Below, in pieces: positions 1 through 5,407 of a stretch of DNA of 5,407 bases. The notes below the pieces were generated by a model. That model ran no database searches and was not told the origin of the DNA. It saw only the letters and a list, made by a program, of their open reading frames with translations. This stretch comes from Actinomycetota bacterium (GTDB taxonomy: Bacteria > Actinomycetota > Acidimicrobiia > Acidimicrobiales > Poriferisodalaceae): the NCBI GenBank assembly GCA_013151655.1, contig JAADHX010000178.1:1-5407 (forward strand), in the 5' to 3' direction. The translations under genes and the position numbers were made by a program. Numbering within the stretch: the first letter of the stretch is position 1; the number at the start of each line of letters is the position of its first letter.

Positions 1-252
1 AGTGGCCCGACAACAGTTGGCGGATTCACTGATCGTGAGTCGATGCTTGGGCACTATCAGCAACTGACCGGACGCGATGTTTCGAACGTCGACTACTACC
101 GAGCCTTCTCCTACTGGCGACTAGCGGCGATTGTTGAGGGCGTCCTCAGCCGCTATCGGGCTGGGGCCATGGGAGCCGAGGCCGACACCGACGTGTTCAA
201 GAACCAGGTCGAGTTCTTGGCAAACCAGGCGCTTTCGTTCCTTGAGGGGTAG
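1..252 (+). CDS. Phosphotransferase family protein (APH-like fold), C-terminal end, 5'-truncated
   Basis: The reading frame is open from base 1 and ends at TAG 250-252, giving 83 residues of a gene that starts upstream of the window. The segment with LGHYQQLTGRDVSNVDYY followed by AFSYWRLAAIVEGVLSRYRAG matches my memory of the last helices of phosphotransferases related to aminoglycoside/choline kinases and to the N-terminal part of ACAD10/11. In that group a 'Y-x-x-x-(S/T)GRD' stretch precedes a 'YYxAFxxWRLAxIxEGxxxRY' helix. Family knowledge: these cytosolic enzymes probably phosphorylate small hydroxylated molecules, and in actinobacteria often sit beside acyl-CoA dehydrogenase genes. The kinase motifs (catalytic HGD and metal-binding D) lie outside the window, so activity cannot be judged. 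It is separated by 66 bases from the next gene, with no strong terminator, so it may or may not belong to the same transcript. Assignment is by recognition of the C-terminal pattern only. Confidence 0.78.
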   Translation, partial: SGPTTVGGFTDRESMLGHYQQLTGRDVSNVDYYRAFSYWRLAAIVEGVLSRYRAGAMGAEADTDVFKNQVEFLANQALSFLEG

Positions 253-318
253 TCCGATTCAATGAGACTTGGACGAGTTTGAACTTGAATTGCGACTGCA
301 TCGTTCCGATGGAACCAC

Positions 319-1017
319 GTGGTCGAGACCAAAGTACGACACCCGAAGATGTTCGCTGCCCTTGCCGGAGGTTTGGCTCTGATCGCCGCCGTGGCGATGA
401 TTGGCCCGCGCAACAGCGGTCTGTTTGGCGCCGATGATGCTACCGCCGACGAACCACCGGCTGAAGTACCGGTCGACGATGGGGTCGTGTTTACTGCTCC
501 GGGCGAACTGGTCGAGTTATTCGAACCGCCCGAGACCTCGACCGTCGTCACCACCGCCGGATCAGCCACGGCTACTACTACTTCGGCGGTCGCACCACCT
601 GCACCTACACCCTCGCCAACTCAGACTACGGTGTCGACACAGGGCACATTGGTAGACCAGGCCACTGACGTTACCTCATCGTCATTGCCTACGACCTCGA
701 CGCAGCCGAATGCGCCGGGAGATACTGGCGAAGGAAGCGAACTGGATTCTGGTATGCAATCGGGCGACCCAGCGTCGACTGGTTCTATCGGCGAGAATGC
801 TTCAGTGACTGCATCCGAGCAAGCTCTTCAGGCTGGTGCCGTACTGCTAGCGGCCCCCGAACTTCGTGGTACCGCACGAGGCTCAACCGTTTCGGGCCCT
901 CAGTTGACAGCGCAGGTAGGCACCCGCGACGTCAACTCAGTGCCGTGGATGTTGCTGATCGCGGCTAACTTCGGAGTAACGGTTTCTGCGCTGGTGCTAC
1001 TGCGCCTTCGACGCTGA
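319..1017 (+). CDS. Unrecognised membrane protein with N- and C-terminal hydrophobic segments and a Pro/Thr/Ser-rich middle
   Basis: I do not recognise this 232-residue protein. The N-terminus is basic (MVETKVRHPK), followed by a hydrophobic segment at about residues 11-30. A long low-complexity region (about 40-160) is rich in Thr, Ser, Pro, Ala and acidic residues, and a final hydrophobic segment (about 210-229) ends in the basic tail RLRR. The simplest topology puts both ends in the cytoplasm and about 180 flexible residues outside; no good signal-peptidase AxA site is visible after the first segment. The C-terminus has the hydrophobic-plus-basic shape of a sorting signal but no LPxTG motif. 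The GTG start follows a weak GGAA at 311-314; in-frame stops at 280 and 286 limit upstream extension, and Met11 (349) is a less likely alternative. It lies six bases before the HtrA gene, suggesting co-expression and perhaps a role as partner, regulator or substrate of that protease; this is inference. Low-complexity composition makes homology-based naming unreliable. Confidence 0.8.
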   Translation: MVETKVRHPKMFAALAGGLALIAAVAMIGPRNSGLFGADDATADEPPAEVPVDDGVVFTAPGELVELFEPPETSTVVTTAGSATATTTSAVAPPAPTPSPTQTTVSTQGTLVDQATDVTSSSLPTTSTQPNAPGDTGEGSELDSGMQSGDPASTGSIGENASVTASEQALQAGAVLLAAPELRGTARGSTVSGPQLTAQVGTRDVNSVPWMLLIAANFGVTVSALVLLRLRR

Positions 1018-1023
1018 ACACAG

Positions 1024-2208
1024 ATGGTTCACAACGACACTCCTCCCACTCGTGACACAGCAAAAGAAACAGCCTTTGTGTCTGTCCTAAGCGACGAGGT
1101 CACAATCCTCGCTGACGAGCCTGATCACCACCGCAGCGAGAGTGGAGCATCCGTTGAGACAGCTGAATCGACACTCGGCTTTCGTAGGTTCTTCCAGGGC
1201 GCCCTTGCCGGCGCGTTGGTGGCGGCAGTCGTGGCTGCCTCCATCGCCATTGCTTTCGAACGAAAGTTGGCCCCAGGCCAAGAACGACTCGATGTTCAAG
1301 GTGTGCTCGAACAGATCGAGCCCGCAGTAGTTCGGATATCCATCGAACTCAGTGGCACGAATAACGTCGGCGCAGGCACCGGCTTTATCATCACGACAGA
1401 CGGCGCAATCGTCACCAACGCTCACGTTGTCGAGAACGCACAAGCGATCGAAGTGACTCTAGGTGATGGTCGTCGCCTGGTTGCCACGTTGCTCGGTGCA
1501 GACCCGACACGTGACCTCGCCGTTCTGAAGATCGAAGTCGACGACGAACTGCCCGTGGCGACCCTTGGAAGAAGCAGTAACCGTGAGGTTGGCGACCCGG
1601 TTCTTGCGATCGGTAATGCCCTCGGCCTCGCTGGGGGACCAACAGTAACGACAGGAATCATCTCGGCCCTCGACCGGGTTGTGCCCACCGAGACCGCTCG
1701 ACTCACCAACGTCATGCAGACCGACGCCGCTATCAATCCAGGCAACTCTGGTGGGCCTCTTGTCGACCGAGACGGACGGGTGATTGGCATCTCGACTGCG
1801 ATCGCCGGCGACGCTGAAGGAATAGGGTTTGCCATCGCAATTGATCACGCCAGGCCGGTGATCGAACTCCTGGTCCAAGGAATTGTTCCGACTCGGCCTC
1901 TGTTGGGTGTAGCCGTTATCGATGTGCGCGATCTCGCCGACGATGCTCAGGAAGAGTTCGGGATCGATGTCGAGCAGGGAGCTGTGGTCACATCACTTGC
2001 CCCAGGCGAAGGAGCCGAGCGGGCTGGTCTTGATGTCGGCGACGTCATTACGAGCTTCAATGGACAACCGGTCGTGTCATCGGACGATCTGGTTGCCAAG
2101 GTGCGCGCTGCTGCCACCGGAGCCACAGTCGCACTTGGGTTTCGACGCGACGGCAGCAATCAGACTGCAACTGTCGAGCTTGGCGAACTCCTCGGCGCCG
2201 GGGGATAG
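1024..2208 (+). CDS. Membrane-anchored HtrA/DegP-type (S1C) serine protease with C-terminal PDZ domain
   Basis: The 394-residue product has an acidic cytoplasmic N-terminus (about 1-52), one transmembrane segment (about 56-78) and a trypsin-like protease domain (about 92-287). One PDZ domain (about 290-388) ends almost at the C-terminus. The catalytic triad is visible: His134 in TNAHVV, Asp164 in TRDLAVLKI and Ser242 in the GNSGGPL motif. The PDZ carboxylate-binding loop is probably LLGV at 293-296. Length and architecture match actinobacterial HtrA-like proteases, which degrade or refold damaged proteins outside the cytoplasmic membrane. Type II topology places the protease outside the cell membrane. 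The ATG start has no recognisable Shine-Dalgarno site, and the gene begins only six bases after the upstream stop, so translation is probably coupled to the preceding gene. GTG 1078 is an in-frame alternative that would remove 18 residues without affecting any domain. Family assignment is secure; the exact orthologue (degP, degQ, pepD or htrA) cannot be told from the sequence, so no symbol is given. Confidence 0.96.
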   Translation: MVHNDTPPTRDTAKETAFVSVLSDEVTILADEPDHHRSESGASVETAESTLGFRRFFQGALAGALVAAVVAASIAIAFERKLAPGQERLDVQGVLEQIEPAVVRISIELSGTNNVGAGTGFIITTDGAIVTNAHVVENAQAIEVTLGDGRRLVATLLGADPTRDLAVLKIEVDDELPVATLGRSSNREVGDPVLAIGNALGLAGGPTVTTGIISALDRVVPTETARLTNVMQTDAAINPGNSGGPLVDRDGRVIGISTAIAGDAEGIGFAIAIDHARPVIELLVQGIVPTRPLLGVAVIDVRDLADDAQEEFGIDVEQGAVVTSLAPGEGAERAGLDVGDVITSFNGQPVVSSDDLVAKVRAAATGATVALGFRRDGSNQTATVELGELLGAGG

Positions 2209-2267
2209 CGACAAGAAACGCGTCGACCATCACCATCGATGTCCCACCCCCTAGGTACGTTGCCGGT

Positions 2268-3587
2268 GTGGCTTCTGAAGAACAGCGAAATGGCGCCGGA
2301 CCGCCGAGCGCTAGCGACGCTCCGGCTCATGTCGGACCCTCAAACCCCGACCAGATAATTGTCCACCCCGACCAGATGTCATTTGGCGATCTTCTGGGAG
2401 CACCCACCGCGCCGCTACCCGACCTAAAGGTTGACAACGAGCCCCAAGTGGCGACACCTCGAGGCACCTGGCGTGTTGTTGCGCTGGCCGACTTGCACCT
2501 CGACACCCCCTTTGCCTGGGCTCCGGACGCGGTTGGGCGCCTCAGACGGCAAGATCTTCGCGACGCACTTGTGGCGGCCGTCGACCTGGCGGCCGAGGTT
2601 GGCGCCGACGCATTGCTTCTCGCTGGCGACCTATACGAACACGAACGTCTCAACCCAGATACCGCTGCATTCCTCGAGCGGGTGCTCAACGGTGCCGAGG
2701 TGCCAGTTCTGGTGTCTCCAGGCAATCACGATTGGTTGGCCCCATCCAGCGTGTGGGCCACGGCCAGCTGGGACGAGCACGTTCACATCTTCGAGGGTCA
2801 ACAACTAGAACGTTTTGAGGTAGGCGGTGGGCTCTCGGTGTGGGGCGCCGCGCATCATCGCCCGGCCGGAACCTCGGGGTTCCTCGAGAACACCAACGTG
2901 TCGGGGCCAGGCGTAAACCTTGGGCTGTTCCACGGATCCGAAGTGTCTGGGATGCACTACGAGGGTCGCGATGAGGCCGGCCGGTCTAAACAACCACATG
3001 CGCCGTTCGAGGCGGCGATGATTCCCGAGGTCGGCCTCGACCATGCTGTGGTCGGACACTTTCACCGGCGCCGCGAAGGTACGCACCACACCTACCCAGG
3101 TAACCCGGTTGCGCTCGCGTTCGGCGAGCCCGGCGATGGCGGTGCGGTGGTTCTCGACATTGGCCTCGATGGCCGGGTTCACCGACAGTGGCATCGAGTC
3201 TCGGCCAGACCAATGACCGATCTAAGCCTCGACGTAACCGGCTGCGCCGACGCTTCGGCCATCGTGTCAGAGCTACGGCGCGAATCGCTCGGGCTGACAG
3301 GTCTGCTCAGGGTCACGGTCACCGGCGAACTCGCGTCTGGGGTAACCCTCGTCGACAGTGACATTGCCGCAGCGGTAGCTGCCTCGGTCGATCATTCGGT
3401 CGTGCGGCGCAAGAAACTGTTCGTTGGCTACGACCTCGATCTGGTAGGTAACGAGTCGAGCGTTCGCGGCGAGTTCGTCAGGTCGGTCCTGTCCGACGAT
3501 CAACTCGACGACGACCTTCGTCGCGATGTCATAAGTACGGGCCTACGCGCGCTCGAAGGTCGCGACGATCTGGATGTGGCCCGATGA
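2268..3587 (+). CDS. SbcD/Mre11/YhaO-type metallophosphoesterase (putative DNA repair exonuclease)
   Basis: This 439-residue protein carries the complete calcineurin-like nuclease motif set: Asp75 and His77 (ADLHLD), Asp121 (AGDLY), Asn153-His154-Asp155 (PGNHD), His222 (FHGS), and His264 and His266 (GHFHR). These correspond to the two-Mn site of SbcD/Mre11, with His154 as the expected catalytic His. The domain spans about 68-300. Residues about 310-439 form a C-terminal region like the capping domain of the YhaO branch. Known relatives are Mn-dependent exonuclease/endonucleases that act on DNA ends with an SMC-like ATPase, and the next gene encodes one, overlapping by four bases. About 67 residues precede the nuclease core, longer than usual for the family, and contain a repeated PDQ motif. 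The GTG start is uncertain: only a weak AGG (2253-2255) lies upstream, and ATG 2376 (Met37) or GTG 2448 (codon 61) are in-frame alternatives; the latter would start seven residues before the first strand. It follows the protease gene by 59 bases. The name yhaO is tempting but not proven by sequence alone. Confidence 0.92.
   Translation: MASEEQRNGAGPPSASDAPAHVGPSNPDQIIVHPDQMSFGDLLGAPTAPLPDLKVDNEPQVATPRGTWRVVALADLHLDTPFAWAPDAVGRLRRQDLRDALVAAVDLAAEVGADALLLAGDLYEHERLNPDTAAFLERVLNGAEVPVLVSPGNHDWLAPSSVWATASWDEHVHIFEGQQLERFEVGGGLSVWGAAHHRPAGTSGFLENTNVSGPGVNLGLFHGSEVSGMHYEGRDEAGRSKQPHAPFEAAMIPEVGLDHAVVGHFHRRREGTHHTYPGNPVALAFGEPGDGGAVVLDIGLDGRVHRQWHRVSARPMTDLSLDVTGCADASAIVSELRRESLGLTGLLRVTVTGELASGVTLVDSDIAAAVAASVDHSVVRRKKLFVGYDLDLVGNESSVRGEFVRSVLSDDQLDDDLRRDVISTGLRALEGRDDLDVAR
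2344..2377 (+). repeat. Perfect 13-bp direct repeat inside the N-terminal extension of the nuclease gene
   Basis: ACCCCGACCAGAT occurs at 2344-2356 and again at 2365-2377, offset by 21 bases. The offset is exactly seven codons, so both copies are read in the same frame and encode PDQI and PDQM within NPDQIIVHPDQM (residues about 27-37). It may be a small in-frame duplication that has diverged between the copies, or a short peptide motif used twice. Alternatively it may act as DNA, since the second copy overlaps a possible ATG start at 2376. The repeat is seen directly; its role is unknown. Confidence 0.75.
3584..3587 (+). promoter_or_regulatory. ATGA stop/start overlap coupling the nuclease and ATPase genes
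   Basis: The ATG of the ATPase gene (3584-3586) overlaps the TGA stop of the nuclease gene (3585-3587). No clear Shine-Dalgarno site precedes the ATG (upstream bases read GATGTGGCCCG). This arrangement normally means that ribosomes finishing the first gene re-initiate on the second, which keeps subunits of one complex in balance. It supports reading the two products as a nuclease/ATPase pair. Confidence 0.85.
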
Positions 3588-5407
3588 GGTTCCGTCGCGT
3601 CAAAGCCCAGGCTTTTGGTCCGCTGGTTGATGCCGAACTCGAGTTTGGCGAAGGCCTTACTGTTGTTTGGGGCCCCAACGAAGCCGCGAAGTCGTCATGG
3701 CACTCAGCCATGTACGCGGCCCTTTGCGGCCGCCGCCGCCGCTCAGGCCGGTCTGTCGCCGACGAGGACTTTCGGCAGCGACACCAGCCATGGGGTGGCG
3801 ACCGCTGGGCAGTTTCGGCCGATATCGATCTCGACGATGGTCGGCACGTCTCGATCTCTCGCGACCTGGCTAACCGGCAAAGTGATGTTCTCGATGTCAC
3901 TCTGGGCCGGACTGTCGACGACGAGATCATGAACGAAGGGTCTCCAGACGGCGCACTCTGGTTGGGTCTCGACCGCACCACGTTCTTGAGCACAGCCTGT
4001 ATTCGTCAGGCCGAAATCGCCGCAGTCACCGCCTCGCCCGACGGGTTGAAACACCTACTTCAGCAGGCGGCCTCCACTCTCGGCGGCGACGTCACAGCTA
4101 GCGATGCGCTCCTGGCGCTGAGCCGGTTCCGAAAGGACAACGTCGGTCAGGATCGCGCCAACGCGGTGAAACCTTTGCGTTTGGCGAACGAGGCCGTAGC
4201 TCTGGCAGAGTCTAAGCTTGGTGGTGTTCAACGGCGGCAACAGGAGTACCTGACGCTGGTGGCCGAGCGCGAATTGACGCGCGCTTCTGTCGGCGCCGCC
4301 GAGCAGGCCCTCGCCGATGTCGAAGTTTCTGTTCAACGAGGTCGGTATCGCGAGGAAGTGAGGCGTAGTCAGCAGCTCACCGACTTACTTGCTGTTTTGC
4401 CGACTACCACCGACTCAGTCGTGTCCTCCACAGAACTTGACCAGCTCGAACACCTGCTCGCCCAATGGTCAACGCTGTCGACAAGTTCATCTGCTGGACG
4501 AGTTCGCGAGGTTGGCGCTGTTCAAGCCGAGATCGCCGCACTCCGCCAAGAGCTTGGCGACATTCCAGATCAACCGCCAGGCGATGTGGGTGTCGCTGAG
4601 CCCGTTCGCGAAGCTCACGCAGCCCTAGAGATCGCCCGCGCCGCAACGGTCGCCTCGAGCTCACCGTCGGAGTTTTCGGGCCCCGAACTTGAAGTTCTGC
4701 GTGAGGCCCATCGTCTGGCCAGGCTCGCGCAGTCTCCTGGCCCGGCAGACGAGGGCATCGTGGTCGAGTTGGATGCGGCGCGAACGACAGCCGCCGCCCG
4801 GCACCAACAGCTGCGCGTCGGAACCATCGCAAGAACTGTAGGCGGCGGGGCTCTGTTGGTAGCTGTAGCGCTAGGCATGGCTGGGCTGGCAAGTGTTGCT
4901 GCGGGGGTGGCTGCACTTGGCGCCGTAGGGCTCGGGGTTTTCTGGTGGTCGCGTCAGCTCGCTGAGGTACCCGTTGCCGAGCTTGAAGTTCAGCTTCGCG
5001 ACCATCAACAGGCCCTTGAGGCCCATCGGGCTCAGGCTCGGGCCGCGATGGAGTTCCTATCGCATCGAGGCCTACCGTTCGATCTCGACCAGATCCACGA
5101 GCTGCTCGAGGCTCGCGCTGTTGCCGACGCCAACCGCGCCCGGCTGGTTAGCGAGCAGAAATATCACCGTCGCGAGGTCCAACTCCGCCAAGACAGGCTC
5201 GCCGATGCGTTGGCTCAACGCGGGGTAGCAATCGACACAAGCGCCGGGTCGCCCGACACTGGAACTCTCGACGAGGCGCTGGCGAGTTACCTTGGCGACG
5301 TGCACGAGGCGGCACTGGTCGCCGAGCAGCGGCGTGGTATCGACATCTTGGCCCAACGCCTTAAACACAACATCGAGACCGAACAACGCATCATCAAGCG
5401 GATCCAG
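3584..5407 (+). CDS. YhaN/SbcC/Rad50-like ATPase with internal hydrophobic hairpin, 3'-truncated by window end
   Basis: The frame is open from ATG 3584 to the window edge, giving the first 608 residues. Relatives of the YhaN/AAA_27 type are usually about 900-1000 residues, so the C-terminal ATPase half (signature motif, Walker B) is missing here. Residues 1-180 form the N-terminal ATPase lobe: VVWGPNEAAKSSW (28-39) is the P-loop, and FLSTACIRQ (134-142) is likely the Q-loop region with Gln142. The P-loop has Ala35 where Gly is standard (GxxxxGK), with Lys36 and Ser37 kept. Long charged helices typical of coiled coil cover about 191-270 and 456-608, with further helical stretches between. Residues about 418-455 are a Gly/Ala/Leu/Val-rich hydrophobic stretch ending in Trp-Trp, long enough for two membrane passes. 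No CxxC zinc hook occurs in the visible part (only Cys48 and Cys139). With the upstream nuclease this suggests an Mre11-Rad50-like DNA-end-processing complex, possibly membrane-tethered. Family placement is confident; orthology to yhaN is inferred. Confidence 0.9.
   Translation, partial: MRFRRVKAQAFGPLVDAELEFGEGLTVVWGPNEAAKSSWHSAMYAALCGRRRRSGRSVADEDFRQRHQPWGGDRWAVSADIDLDDGRHVSISRDLANRQSDVLDVTLGRTVDDEIMNEGSPDGALWLGLDRTTFLSTACIRQAEIAAVTASPDGLKHLLQQAASTLGGDVTASDALLALSRFRKDNVGQDRANAVKPLRLANEAVALAESKLGGVQRRQQEYLTLVAERELTRASVGAAEQALADVEVSVQRGRYREEVRRSQQLTDLLAVLPTTTDSVVSSTELDQLEHLLAQWSTLSTSSSAGRVREVGAVQAEIAALRQELGDIPDQPPGDVGVAEPVREAHAALEIARAATVASSSPSEFSGPELEVLREAHRLARLAQSPGPADEGIVVELDAARTTAAARHQQLRVGTIARTVGGGALLVAVALGMAGLASVAAGVAALGAVGLGVFWWSRQLAEVPVAELEVQLRDHQQALEAHRAQARAAMEFLSHRGLPFDLDQIHELLEARAVADANRARLVSEQKYHRREVQLRQDRLADALAQRGVAIDTSAGSPDTGTLDEALASYLGDVHEAALVAEQRRGIDILAQRLKHNIETEQRIIKRIQ
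4835..4948 (+). other. Segment encoding a hydrophobic (probable membrane) hairpin within the ATPase coiled coil
   Basis: Codons 418-455 of the ATPase gene encode about 38 residues without a single charged side chain, running from TVGGGALLVAVALG to VGLGVFWW. They are flanked by basic residues on both sides (Arg before, SRQ after). The length suits two short helices separated by a Gly/Ala/Ser-rich turn, with both flanks on the cytoplasmic side. Internal hydrophobic hairpins are, as I recall, a feature of YhaN-type proteins and absent from classical SbcC/Rad50. A single long buried helix in a soluble domain is a less likely reading. Confidence 0.75.

Noticed and set aside
253..318. Possible terminator or promoter in the first gap
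   Set aside because: ATTCAA (257-262) and TTGAAT (285-290) can pair, but the stem is only six A/T-rich pairs with a 22-base loop and no T-run. TTGAAC at 279 has no -10 box at proper spacing.
153..569. Open frame on the - strand (138 codons) crossing the first gap
   Set aside because: It overlaps the ends of two supported + strand genes, and its Ser/Thr/Pro-rich start only mirrors the low-complexity region on the other strand.
934..1017. LPxTG-type cell-wall sorting signal at the C-terminus of the unrecognised protein
   Set aside because: The hydrophobic segment and basic tail are present, but no LPxTG or similar sortase motif comes before them; a plain membrane anchor is the simpler reading.
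2431..2459. TTGACA at 2431 as a promoter -35 box inside the nuclease gene
   Set aside because: At a 17-base spacing the bases are CCTCGA, which does not resemble a -10 box, and the site lies inside an open coding frame.
3731..3742. (CGC)4 tract as a slippage-prone phase-variation site
   Set aside because: A triplet repeat of four units would add or remove Arg without shifting the frame, and four copies are unremarkable in GC-rich coding DNA.
3615..3932. Open frame on the + strand in another frame (105 codons) near the start of the ATPase gene
   Set aside because: The main frame from 3584 carries the P-loop and Q-loop and runs to the window edge; this alternative has no recognisable motif.
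3529..3993. Open frame on the - strand (154 codons) over the nuclease/ATPase junction
   Set aside because: It is antisense to two strong genes and shows no family motif.
4404..4916. Long open frame on the - strand (170 codons)
   Set aside because: It lies wholly inside the ATPase gene, whose coiled-coil protein sequence is coherent, and its translation is Arg/Pro/Gln-rich low complexity typical of an antisense shadow in GC-rich DNA.

Overview
The window looks like a piece of a high-GC (roughly 60%) actinobacterial chromosome. The GTG starts, the heavy use of GAC/GTC/GCC/CTC codons, the scarcity of clear Shine-Dalgarno sites and the protein types fit Actinobacteria, possibly Acidimicrobiia. 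That taxonomic placement is an inference from style, not from a marker gene. All five supported genes are on the + strand and tightly packed, and coding sequence covers almost the whole window. I see no tRNA, rRNA, mobile element, CRISPR array or convincing terminator.

Layout. (1) Positions 1-252 hold the C-terminal end of a phosphotransferase of the aminoglycoside-phosphotransferase-like fold, of the kind linked to acyl-CoA dehydrogenases. (2) A 66-base gap follows. (3) 319-1017 encodes an unrecognised 232-residue protein with a hydrophobic segment at each end and a Pro/Thr/Ser-rich, acidic middle. (4) Six bases later, 1024-2208 encodes a membrane-anchored HtrA/DegP-type (S1C) serine protease with an intact His-Asp-Ser triad and one PDZ domain. 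(5) After 59 bases, 2268-3587 encodes an SbcD/Mre11/YhaO-type metallophosphoesterase with all expected metal ligands. (6) Overlapping its stop by four bases (ATGA), 3584 to the window edge is the first 608 codons of a YhaN/SbcC/Rad50-like ATPase.

How the genes may work together. The last two form a YhaO-YhaN (Mre11-Rad50-like) nuclease/ATPase pair, presumably acting on DNA ends. The ATPase carries a long hydrophobic hairpin inside its coiled-coil region, which could tether the complex to the membrane. The bitopic protein and HtrA probably form a second unit concerned with protein quality control or signalling outside the membrane. No hairpin terminator separates the two pairs, so a single transcript across 319-5407 is possible.

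The most notable points are a Walker A motif in the ATPase with Ala in place of the usual Gly before the Lys (GPNEAAKSS), a hydrophobic hairpin in the part of the coil where Rad50 has its zinc hook, an unusual 67-residue N-terminal extension on the nuclease containing a perfect 13-bp tandem-spaced repeat, and the unrecognised partner gene of HtrA. I see nothing that clearly amounts to a wholly new system.
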